DNA of 5,728 nt from positions 1-5,728 of the forward strand of contig JALSNT010000012.1 in NCBI GenBank assembly GCA_026986885.1, written 5' to 3'. The notes below the pieces were generated by a model, which did not search any database, was not told the origin of the DNA, and saw nothing but the letters and a program-made list of their open reading frames with translations. Shown one piece after another: positions 1 through 5,728 of this stretch. This DNA is from Desulfobulbaceae bacterium (lineage in GTDB: Bacteria > Desulfobacterota > Desulfobulbia > Desulfobulbales > Desulfobulbaceae). The stretch's first letter is position 1, and each line of letters starts with the position of its first letter. The translations under genes were made by a program, and so were the position numbers.

Positions 1-1086
1 ACGGTGTATGTTGATACCAGCGGCCTGTCGGGTGCTGAGGCTCCGTATGATCTTGTAAAAACAATGCGCGCCTCGGTATTGGTCCTTGGTCCTTTGCTGA
101 CCAGGGCCGGTTATGCCCGGGTTTCATTACCCGGAGGCTGTGCCATCGGCGCCAGGCCTATTAATTATCATCTGCAGGGATTTGCCTGTCTCGGGGTCAC
201 GACAACCCTGGCCCGCGGGTATGTCGAGGCAAGGTGCGATAAAAAACTTACCGGTTCAACGGTCTATTTTGATATTCCGACGGTGACCGGTACGGAAAAC
301 CTGCTGATGGCATCGGTGATGGCCCGGGGGACGACCATTATAAAAAATGCGGCCCGAGAACCCGAGGTAGGTAATCTCATTGATATGCTCCTGGATATGG
401 GTGCGGATATTGAAGGGCGTGATACCGACAGGCTGACCGTTCACGGGGTACAGACCCTGCGACCTGCATCCACGACCATTATTCCGGACCGCATTGAAAC
501 CGGCACCTATCTTATTGCCGTGGCCGCCACCGGTGGAGAAGTGAGGCTCCAGCAATGTGAACCCTCTCATTTACCTGCCCTGTCGGAAAAACTCCGGAGC
601 GCCGGAGTAACAGTGCAGGAAGAGAAGGGGGCACTCACGGTTTCCCGTGCCGAACAATTATCCGGTAATCAGTGCCGCCTGACCGGAGTTGATGTGAAAA
701 CACTTGTCTATCCTGGTTTTCCAACCGATCTTCAGGCCCAGTTTATGGCCCTGATGATACAGGCCAGGGGAACGTCGATTATACACGAAACTATTTTTGA
801 AAACCGGTTTATGCATGTTGCGGAACTCCAGCGTCTGGGCGCGGATATTACCATTGATGGCGCATCCGCCGTCGTGCGCGGTCTCCCTCTTAATAAACTG
901 TGCGGCGCCCCTGTCATGGCCACCGATCTGCGTGCCTCGGCCTCTCTTGTTATTGCCGGACTTGCGGCATCCGGGACAACCGAAATTTCACGTATATATC
1001 ACCTCGAACGGGGCTATGAAAATATGATTGAAAAACTTCAGGCCCTGGGCGCCACCATCTATAAGGGTTCTTCACCGCTCGTATGA
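1..1086 (+). CDS. murA: UDP-N-acetylglucosamine 1-carboxyvinyltransferase MurA, 5'-truncated by the window edge
   Basis: MurA transfers enolpyruvate from PEP to UDP-GlcNAc in the cytoplasm, the first committed step of peptidoglycan synthesis. The frame is open from base 1. The GTG at base 4 is an internal valine, not a start, because the visible protein begins inside the family alignment near the conserved [12 protein letters not shown] segment. About 70 N-terminal residues lie upstream of the window, judged from the E. coli enzyme. The catalytic cysteine (Cys115 in E. coli) is present in [11 protein letters not shown], with its codon at 139-141, so this is the fosfomycin-sensitive Cys type as far as the sequence shows. 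Other family blocks follow in order: [54 protein letters not shown] and [10 protein letters not shown]. The C-terminus lies where it does in E. coli, so the 3' end is intact. The last four codons and the stop overlap the 3' end of the convergent kinase gene. The identification is secure; the true start and promoter are not visible. Confidence 0.96.
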   Translation, partial: TVYVDTSGLSGAEAPYDLVKTMRASVLVLGPLLTRAGYARVSLPGGCAIGARPINYHLQGFACLGVTTTLARGYVEARCDKKLTGSTVYFDIPTVTGTENLLMASVMARGTTIIKNAAREPEVGNLIDMLLDMGADIEGRDTDRLTVHGVQTLRPASTTIIPDRIETGTYLIAVAATGGEVRLQQCEPSHLPALSEKLRSAGVTVQEEKGALTVSRAEQLSGNQCRLTGVDVKTLVYPGFPTDLQAQFMALMIQARGTSIIHETIFENRFMHVAELQRLGADITIDGASAVVRGLPLNKLCGAPVMATDLRASASLVIAGLAASGTTEISRIYHLERGYENMIEKLQALGATIYKGSSPLV

Positions 1087-2811
1087 CGGCAGGGGAAGGA
1101 TAACTCGAAGGGTGCACCCGTTGCCCGGGGTGCTTTCAACCTCAATGGTGCCGTTATGCAGTTCAACAATCTGGCTAACAATGGCCAGCCCCAGGCCGGT
1201 GCCGTTTTCCCTGGTTGAATAAAACGGCTCAAATATTTTTTTATGGATTTCAGGGGTGATTCCACACCCCTGGTCAATGACGGCAAGGTAAAGAACACTT
1301 GCGCCGTCCCGTTCTTCTTCTTCGGCCTGCATCCTGACATATTTTTTGTTCGGCTCTGAAAATATGAGCGCATTTTCCAGGAGATGAACGAGAACCGTCT
1401 GCAGTTGCTGGCGATCACCGTAGACATCGGTATTATCCGGAATTTTTATCTGTACGGCCCCCTCTTCACAGGCAGCCTGGATTATTGCCGATGAGTTGAT
1501 GGCTTCCTCGGCAATTCGTTGCAGGGCAAACCATTCGGCATGCATGGGGGCCGGACGGGCAAACTGGAGAAATTCCGTAATTGTTGTCGCCATTCTTCCG
1601 GCTTCACGGTAAATTATCTTGCTCAAAGATTTATCGGCATCATCCTTATCTTCATTTTCCATGACCAAAAGCTGCGCCGAACCGGAGATTGCGGCAAGCG
1701 GGTTTCTGAAATCATGGGCAATTGAAGCACTGAGTTCACCGATAGCCGCCATTTTTTCGGCCTTGCGCATCCTTTTTTCCATCCTTTCAACGGTGCTGAT
1801 ATCCTGCAGAGTGATGACCTTACAATGATCCTGAACAGAGGCTTCCGTTGTCGGATCCGGCGGGAGATTCAGGCGTGAAAAAGAGTATCCGGCCCGTATC
1901 ATTGTGCCGTCTTTTTTCTGGAGATCAATAACCTGCCGGCTGGTTTTCCTTTCAAGTTGCAGATTTGGAAACAGGCGGGTAATTGATTTACCGACGGCAT
2001 CCTTCCCTGTATATCCGGTTATCCTGCCGGCGGCAGCATTATAGGAGGTGATGTTGCCCTGTTCGTCTACAGTGATAATGCCGGTGGCAATGTCGTCAAA
2101 AATCTGTTTGTACAGCTGGGATAATCTGTCAAATTCAATGGACGTTTTTGACAGTGCCTCTTCCGTTGTCTTTAATTTAGCGGCAAGAGTACCGCCTAAC
2201 AGTGCTGTTATAAAAAACGTGATTCCGTAAATGGCAAAAAGGTTGGCAGCCTTTAACAGATCATGGCCGGGCAGCCAGCCGCCGGCCGTCATATAGGCGG
2301 GGACAATGGAGTGGTACTCAAGGATGAGGACCGTACCATAAAAAAGAGTGGCGGCGGCGGCAGCCATCAACCCACCTTTTCGACACATGATCAGGCCACC
2401 GGCAATCACCGGCAGAATAAAGACCGGCGTAAAGATTGATTGGCTGCATCCTGTGCCATACACCAGCAGAGCGGCAAAAAATGCATCGCCTATGAACTGA
2501 ATTTTACCGAATCTCTTCAGATTTAAATTCTGTTTTTGAAGAATAGCCGAGGACCCTATGGAAAAAATAAAGAGAATGGCGAGAAAGGCGAGAATAGTTA
2601 CGTCCGAAGGCAGGATCACCGGAGTGCCGAGGGAACCGAGGAGGACCGTAATGCCGATCAAAAGGGTAAAAAATATAACCCGGATGAGAAGCAGCCAGAG
2701 TATATGATGGCGCAACTGGTCATTATTGTCCATCCGGGGCTGTCTTTTGAACAGGTTGCCGCCGACTGTTTCCCGGTCGGACATTTCAGGAAATTTTTTT
2801 GTGGAATTCAC
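1072..2811 (-). CDS. pilS: Membrane-bound PAS sensor histidine kinase, PilS/NtrB-like
   Basis: This 579-residue kinase should autophosphorylate a histidine and pass the phosphate to the regulator encoded just upstream. The N-terminal part (about residues 36-210) has roughly six hydrophobic segments, as in PilS. A short coiled stretch (about 211-232) leads to a PAS domain (about 233-340, containing [15 protein letters not shown]). The H-box [20 protein letters not shown] carries the phosphoacceptor His366. The ATPase domain shows the N-box HLLENA (Asn480), G1 DQGCGI (513-518), F-box IFEPFYSTR and G2 GTGLGL (537-542), so no catalytic motif is missing. The H-box flank resembles PilS more than other kinases, but a general NtrB/AtoS-type kinase is possible. 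The start is uncertain. GTG at 2811 lies 2 nt after the regulator's stop, which suits translational coupling. In-frame ATGs at 2784 and 2733 also precede the first membrane segment, and none of the three has a clear Shine-Dalgarno sequence. The 3' end overlaps murA tail to tail by 15 bp. Confidence 0.9.
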   Translation of the reverse strand: MNSTKKFPEMSDRETVGGNLFKRQPRMDNNDQLRHHILWLLLIRVIFFTLLIGITVLLGSLGTPVILPSDVTILAFLAILFIFSIGSSAILQKQNLNLKRFGKIQFIGDAFFAALLVYGTGCSQSIFTPVFILPVIAGGLIMCRKGGLMAAAAATLFYGTVLILEYHSIVPAYMTAGGWLPGHDLLKAANLFAIYGITFFITALLGGTLAAKLKTTEEALSKTSIEFDRLSQLYKQIFDDIATGIITVDEQGNITSYNAAAGRITGYTGKDAVGKSITRLFPNLQLERKTSRQVIDLQKKDGTMIRAGYSFSRLNLPPDPTTEASVQDHCKVITLQDISTVERMEKRMRKAEKMAAIGELSASIAHDFRNPLAAISGSAQLLVMENEDKDDADKSLSKIIYREAGRMATTITEFLQFARPAPMHAEWFALQRIAEEAINSSAIIQAACEEGAVQIKIPDNTDVYGDRQQLQTVLVHLLENALIFSEPNKKYVRMQAEEEERDGASVLYLAVIDQGCGITPEIHKKIFEPFYSTRENGTGLGLAIVSQIVELHNGTIEVESTPGNGCTLRVILPLPSYER

Positions 2812-2813
2812 AA

Positions 2814-4196
2814 TCAGTCTATATTGTATTTTTTGGTCTTATAGCGAAGAGATCGAAAGCTTATTTTCAGCAGATCCGCTGCCCGCATCTTTGAGTTGTC
2901 CGCTTTCTTTAATGCATGGCGAATCATTTTTTGTTCCACGTCGAGCAGCACTTCTTCCATGCCCCGGTCAAACAGTTCCTGTTCGTCATCGGCGGCAATA
3001 AACAAAGGCCTGTTGCCGTTGTTACCGAAGTCGTCATCGTCTGCACGCTTATTTTTATGTCGGGACAGAATCAGGCTCTCCGGGAGAATAATTGTCGAAG
3101 ATTCCAGGGCCACTCCGCGTTCAATGATATTTTCAAGCTCGCGGACATTGCCGGGAAAATCATATTCCATCAGGACTTCAAGACCGTAGGAAGAAATACT
3201 CTGGGTCTCTTTGCCCATTATTCCGGAATATTTCCGTAGAAAGTGTTCCACTAACAGGGGAATATCTTCCTTTCGTTCACGCAGGGGAGGAACACGGATG
3301 GGGACAACGGCAAGACGATAGTAGAGATCTTCGCGAAAATTGCCCTTGATGATTTCTTCTTCAAGATTTCGATTGGTGGCGGCAATGATACGTACATTTA
3401 CCTGCCGGGCCCTGGTCGAGCCAACCGGCATAAATTCCCTTTCCTGCAGAACCCGCAGAAGTTTGGTCTGGATAATCGGAGTCAACTCCCCGATTTCATC
3501 TAAAAAGGCAGTGCCGCCGTCCGCCTGTTGAAAAAGACCGGCCTTGTCGGCAATTGCGCCGGTAAAAGAACCCTTGGTATGACCGAAAAGTTCACTTTCC
3601 AGCAGGCTCTCCGGGATGGCGCTGCAGGTGATTGGAACAAAGGGTTTGTTCACGACTTTGGAATGGTGATGGATTGCCTTGGCCACCAGCTCTTTTCCCG
3701 TCCCCGACTCACCGTAGATAAGCACATTGGCCGGAGTCGGCGCGATCCGTTTGATCAAATCAAAAATTTTTACCATTTCCGGCCCCTGGCCGATAATTTC
3801 AGGAAAGTCATCGGTGGAAGGCGGGGCGGAATCAATGGATTTTGCAGTTGCTGCTGCAATAACGCCTTTTATCTCATCAACATTAAAAGGCTTTGTGATG
3901 TAATCAAAGGCGCCGTTTTTCATGGCGGTTACGGCGTCATCCGGTGAGGCAAAGGCGGTGATCATAATGACCGGCAGGCCTGGATTTTCCTGTTTCAGAG
4001 CCGAAAGCAGTTCCAGACCATTCATTCCCGGCATACGAATATCGGAGACCACAAGAGCAACATTGTCTGCTGCGGCAATATCCAGGGCTTCAGCGCCGTC
4101 GGCAGCCGTCAGGACCCGGTATCCTTCTTTTGTAAGAAGAATGCTGAGAAATTCCCGCATACTTAATTCATCATCTACGACAAGAATGGTCTTCAT
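2814..4196 (-). CDS. pilR: Sigma-54-dependent response regulator, NtrC family, PilR-like
   Basis: This 460-residue regulator has the three NtrC-class parts. The receiver (about 1-120) has the acidic pair Asp8/Asp9, the phosphoacceptor Asp52 in VVSDIRMPG, the switch Thr in MITAFA and the Lys in ITKPF. The AAA+ domain (about 133-365) has Walker A GESGTGKE, the sigma-54 contact loop as GSFTGA rather than GAFTGA (also found in PilR proteins), Walker B GGTAFLDEI, DLYYRL, RVPPLRERKEDIPLL and the FPGNVRELEN arginine region. The C-terminus is a Fis-type helix-turn-helix ending FRSLRYKTKKYNID, very like the PilR ending. When phosphorylated it should oligomerise and drive sigma-54 RNA polymerase open-complex formation. 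I chose the ATG at 4196 because MKTILVVDDE is the usual receiver opening; a TTG two codons upstream (4202) is the alternative. It is first in an operon with the kinase and divergent from tatC. No pilin gene or target promoter is in view, so PilR is a similarity-based name and another NtrC-family role is possible. Confidence 0.92.
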   Translation of the reverse strand: MKTILVVDDELSMREFLSILLTKEGYRVLTAADGAEALDIAAADNVALVVSDIRMPGMNGLELLSALKQENPGLPVIMITAFASPDDAVTAMKNGAFDYITKPFNVDEIKGVIAAATAKSIDSAPPSTDDFPEIIGQGPEMVKIFDLIKRIAPTPANVLIYGESGTGKELVAKAIHHHSKVVNKPFVPITCSAIPESLLESELFGHTKGSFTGAIADKAGLFQQADGGTAFLDEIGELTPIIQTKLLRVLQEREFMPVGSTRARQVNVRIIAATNRNLEEEIIKGNFREDLYYRLAVVPIRVPPLRERKEDIPLLVEHFLRKYSGIMGKETQSISSYGLEVLMEYDFPGNVRELENIIERGVALESSTIILPESLILSRHKNKRADDDDFGNNGNRPLFIAADDEQELFDRGMEEVLLDVEQKMIRHALKKADNSKMRAADLLKISFRSLRYKTKKYNID

Positions 4197-4219
4197 GGGC
4201 AAGGGGAAATAGTATGTAA

Positions 4220-4226
4220 CTCCTTT
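4220..4226 (-). promoter_or_regulatory. Distant Shine-Dalgarno-like AAAGGAG upstream of the response regulator
   Basis: Reading the minus strand, AAAGGAG is the best ribosome-binding match in the leader. It lies 17 nt from the TTG at 4202 and 23 nt from the preferred ATG at 4196, well beyond the usual 5-10 nt. No in-frame start codon lies closer to it. It may be a chance match, or the leader may fold to shorten the distance. Confidence 0.25.
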
Positions 4227-4243
4227 AAATGGTTCATTGCTTT

Positions 4244-4272
4244 ACTGTATATGTTGTAGAAAAAAGAGTCAA
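4244..4272 (-). promoter_or_regulatory. Candidate sigma-70-type promoter for the regulator-kinase operon
   Basis: On the minus strand, TTGACT (4272-4267, 5 of 6 to the -35 consensus) is followed after exactly 17 nt by TACAGT (4249-4244, 4 of 6 to the -10 consensus). Transcription would start near 4237 and leave a leader of about 40 nt before the ATG at 4196. Spacing and position are good but the -10 is weak, so this is a candidate only. I found no convincing -24/-12 sigma-54 promoter in this intergenic region. Confidence 0.4.
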
Positions 4273-4520
4273 ACAATTACCCTGTAACTACCCCTAAGAT
4301 ATTTACATCAATGTCTGCATGGAGTATATTGCTTTAAATCGGCTTTTCCGGAGTTAGTTGAAAGTCTTCAATGGTAAGGCCGCTTTAAAAATCAGGGGCT
4401 GAAATAGTTATGCCGGCGTCATCTAAACTTCAATTTATTGAGTTGTGGATGCCGGGGTGATTCGCTGCCCGGTATCTTTTTAGATCATTTTATATATTTT
4501 TCGTTTTGTATTGGTATTCC
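4273..4520. other. Divergent intergenic region between the regulator operon and tatC
   Basis: About 320 bp separate the divergent starts (4197-4520), and this right-hand part has no supportable gene or RNA. It should hold the tatC promoter. The best -10-like element is TATATT at 4493-4498 in an AT-rich stretch, but there is no recognisable -35 at proper spacing, and the leader to the ATG at 4521 would be only about 15 nt. Also visible are a short palindrome TCAGgggCTGA (4392-4402), two copies of GCTTTAAA (4331-4338 and 4382-4389) and the repeat/dyad described separately. I see no intrinsic terminator. Confidence 0.5.
4410..4461. repeat. Imperfect 13-bp direct repeat flanking an AT-rich dyad
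   Basis: ATGCCGGCGTCAT (4410-4422) and ATGCCGGGGTGAT (4449-4461) match at 11 of 13 positions and start 39 bp apart. Between them, AACTTCAAT (4426-4434) and ATTGAGTT (4437-4444) form an imperfect inverted repeat with one unpaired T. The arrangement lies 60-110 bp upstream of the tatC start, where an operator could sit. No regulator can be named, and chance is a real alternative. Confidence 0.3.
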
Positions 4521-5287
4521 ATGGATAAAAAAAACCAGATGGACAAGCAGAGCTTGACGGAGCATCTCTCTGAATTGCGCAGCTGCCTGATTTATTCATT
4601 AATCGCGGTTGCCGTAGGATTTGCCGGTGCTTATGCCTATATCCAGCCCATTGCCGACTGGTTTTTTCTGCCTCTTGTCCGTGTGCTTCCCAAGGGGAAA
4701 AGCCTGATTTTTATTTCATACCAGGAAGGGTTTTTTTTTATCTAAAGCTTGCCCTTGTCTGTGGAATTCTCTTTGCCACTCCAGTCATTTTTTACCAGAT
4801 ATGGCGCTTTATCGCCCCAGGCTTGTATCGACATGAAAAGAGGGTTCTGGTTCCCTTTACCCTTGTTTCCAGTTTTTGTTTTCTCGGTGGAGCCGCTTTC
4901 GGATATTTTGTGGTCTTCCCGCCGGCATTTCGTTTTTTAATAGGATATTCCAGTAAAATATTGGATCCGATGCCGGGCGTCAGTGAGTATTTTTCCCTGG
5001 CCCTGCGTCTTCTTATCGCCTTTGGGGTTGTTTTTGAGTTACCGGTTTTTATGGTTTTTCTGGCTAAAATCGGCATTGTTAACGGGCCCCTTTTACGGAA
5101 AAACAGAAAATATGCCGTGCTGCTCGCCTTTATAATTGCTGCCATCCTGACGCCGACACCGGACGTGGTCAATCAGTTTTTCATGGCTGCTCCGCTTATC
5201 ATACTTTACGAGGTAAGCATCATCGCTGTGTCATTTTTTGCCGGAAAAACATTTTTCGGTTTTGAAAAGGACTGTAAAGATGGCTGA
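4521..5287 (+). pseudogene. tatC: Sec-independent translocase subunit TatC, interrupted by a frameshift
   Basis: TatC is the inner-membrane receptor for twin-arginine signal peptides and exports folded proteins together with TatA/TatB. The first frame starts at ATG 4521 and gives MDKKNQ...HLSELR, with the conserved Glu18 and Arg20 of the cytoplasmic N-terminus, then membrane segment 1. It hits TAA at 4743-4745 just after the T run at 4731-4739. The protein resumes in the -1 frame from 4739 as YLKLALVCG..., with ATPVIFYQIWRFIAPGLYRHEKR (Glu106, matching E. coli Glu103), FGVVFELPV (Glu173, matching E. coli Glu170), LTPTPDVVNQ and the remaining membrane segments, to the stop at 5285-5287. Joined, it is about 255 residues against 258 in E. 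coli, with no residues lost at the join. The break falls in the first periplasmic loop, so neither half alone should work. Nothing else in the gene is decayed. Sequencing error, recent mutation and slippage are all open. ATG 4539 is a second possible start; neither has a clear Shine-Dalgarno sequence. No tatA or tatB is visible. Confidence 0.93.
4731..4739 (+). repeat. T9 homopolymer at the tatC frame break
   Basis: Nine T follow GGG and precede ATCTAA. Read as GGG TTT TTT TTT ATC TAA the frame stops. With ten T, or after a -1 slip on the last TTT, it reads TTT TAT CTA AAG CTT and continues as TatC. The tract therefore marks the frame break to within a few bases. Confidence 0.9.
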
Positions 5288-5332
5288 ATGTTTCACCTGA
5301 ATTGAGCGTTAGCTGCTTATTTACTATGTTAC

Positions 5333-5338
5333 AGGAGG
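5333..5338 (+). promoter_or_regulatory. Strong Shine-Dalgarno sequence for the aldolase-like gene
   Basis: AGGAGG matches the anti-Shine-Dalgarno sequence perfectly and lies 6 nt before the ATG at 5345, which fixes that start. It is the only textbook ribosome-binding site in the window and suggests high expression. The 57-nt gap from the tatC stop holds no clear terminator. A weak -10-like TACTAT (5322-5327) lacks a well-spaced -35, so read-through from tatC is plausible. Confidence 0.85.
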
Positions 5339-5344
5339 ATAATC

Positions 5345-5728
5345 ATGTCGTATGCCGTAGATTATGAACGCGCACTTGAGATCGGACGTCCCCCCAATAT
5401 TTCCCGGTTGTTTCCCCATTCCCAGGCACTGCTGGTCAGTGGCAAGGTGATTGACAGGGCCTTAACAGCCAAGGGCAGGGCAATGACCATTGCCGCCAAT
5501 GGTCGCAATCACCTCATAATCCGAGGCGTTCTTCGTGCCGCCCAGCGGGCAAGGGCAGCGGTAATTATCGAAATCGCCCGTTCCGAAGGTGGGGCCGATG
5601 CTTACTGCGCCACTAATTACTGGAATATGGCCCGGCAGGTCGATGCTGTCTGCAATGAGATGAATATTCGCGTACCCGTGGCCATCCATGCCGATCATTA
5701 CGGTATAAAGAAACCCGATGACGTTCCA
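5345..5728 (+). CDS. Class II fructose-bisphosphate aldolase-like protein, 3'-truncated by the window edge
   Basis: The first 128 codons run from MSYAVDYERALEIG to the window edge without a stop. The segment VPVAIHADHYGIKK (residues 110-123) matches the class II aldolase signature ILHTDHCAKK. Asp117 would be the catalytic acid (Asp109 in E. coli FbaA) and His118 the first zinc ligand (His110). Before it, AVIIEIARSEGG (72-83) fits a barrel strand of the alpha/beta fold. These enzymes reversibly join dihydroxyacetone phosphate and glyceraldehyde 3-phosphate in glycolysis and gluconeogenesis, in the cytoplasm. The N-terminal stretch (about 15-70, including LLVSGKVIDRALTAKGRAM) is unlike E. coli FbaA and looks like a divergent subfamily. 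The remaining zinc ligands and phosphate-binding residues lie outside the window, so substrate is not proven; tagatose-bisphosphate or another aldol substrate is possible. The ATG at 5345 is chosen for its AGGAGG. The gene follows tatC by 57 nt on the same strand. Confidence 0.78.
   Translation, partial: MSYAVDYERALEIGRPPNISRLFPHSQALLVSGKVIDRALTAKGRAMTIAANGRNHLIIRGVLRAAQRARAAVIIEIARSEGGADAYCATNYWNMARQVDAVCNEMNIRVPVAIHADHYGIKKPDDVP

Noticed and set aside
256..570. Minus-strand open frame of 104 codons opposite murA
   Set aside because: It is antisense to conserved MurA blocks and shows no family features of its own.
2536..4212. Several plus-strand open frames of 60-140 codons opposite the kinase and regulator genes
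   Set aside because: They lie antisense to strongly conserved two-component domains, lack recognisable motifs and are explained as shadows of the real genes.
4449..4464. Possible -24/-12 sigma-54 promoter (GG and GC at the right spacing) upstream of tatC
   Set aside because: Only the GG and TGC positions match; the rest of TGGCAC and TTGCA is absent.
4685..4713. Hairpin (GCTTCCC/GGGGAAAAGC) followed by a T5 stretch inside tatC, resembling a terminator
   Set aside because: The strong part of the stem is only about five pairs with a bulge, the T tract is short and offset by several bases, and it lies inside well-conserved coding sequence.
4749..4940. Short open frame within tatC after the break
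   Set aside because: It is in the wrong frame; the conserved TatC residues of this stretch are in the frame that runs to 5287.
5302..5327. Possible promoter before the aldolase-like gene (TTGAGC and TACTAT)
   Set aside because: The spacing is only 14 nt and both boxes are 4 of 6, so it is not supportable.
1..5728. Mobile element, CRISPR array, tRNA or defence system
   Set aside because: No repeat array, transposase, integrase, tRNA-like fold or defence-related domain was seen on either strand; the genes are housekeeping or regulatory.

Overview
The window reads as ordinary chromosomal DNA from a Gram-negative bacterium. The TatC, the PilS/PilR-like pair and the aldolase start together suggest a deltaproteobacterium (Desulfobacterota), possibly a relative of the sulfate reducers. 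That placement is inferred from remembered protein similarity only, and no search was run. Base composition and codon use look uniform, and there are no tRNA or rRNA genes, insertion sequences, integrases, CRISPR repeats or phage genes.

Layout from left to right: (1) the 3' three quarters or more of murA (plus strand), which enters from outside the window and encodes the first committed enzyme of peptidoglycan synthesis; (2) a leftward two-gene operon, a sigma-54-dependent NtrC-family response regulator (PilR-like) followed after 2 nt by a membrane-bound PAS histidine kinase (PilS-like). The kinase's 3' end runs 15 bp into the 3' end of murA; (3) a divergent intergenic region of about 320 bp with a candidate pilR promoter and a small repeat/dyad arrangement; (4) tatC (plus strand), the receptor subunit of the twin-arginine translocase, broken into two frames at a run of nine T; (5) after a 57-nt gap and a strong Shine-Dalgarno sequence, the first 128 codons of a class II fructose-bisphosphate aldolase-like protein that runs off the right edge.

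The kinase and regulator clearly form one two-component system: the kinase should phosphorylate the receiver aspartate, and the AAA+ domain should then activate sigma-54 promoters. No pilin or other obvious target gene is in view, so the pilus assignment rests on protein similarity. tatC and the aldolase-like gene may be co-transcribed, but their functions are not visibly linked.

I found no convincing undescribed system. The observation most worth checking is the tatC frame break. A single extra T in the T9 tract would restore a full-length protein of about 255 residues, so the break is a sequencing or assembly error, a real mutation or phase-variable tract, or a site of slippage.
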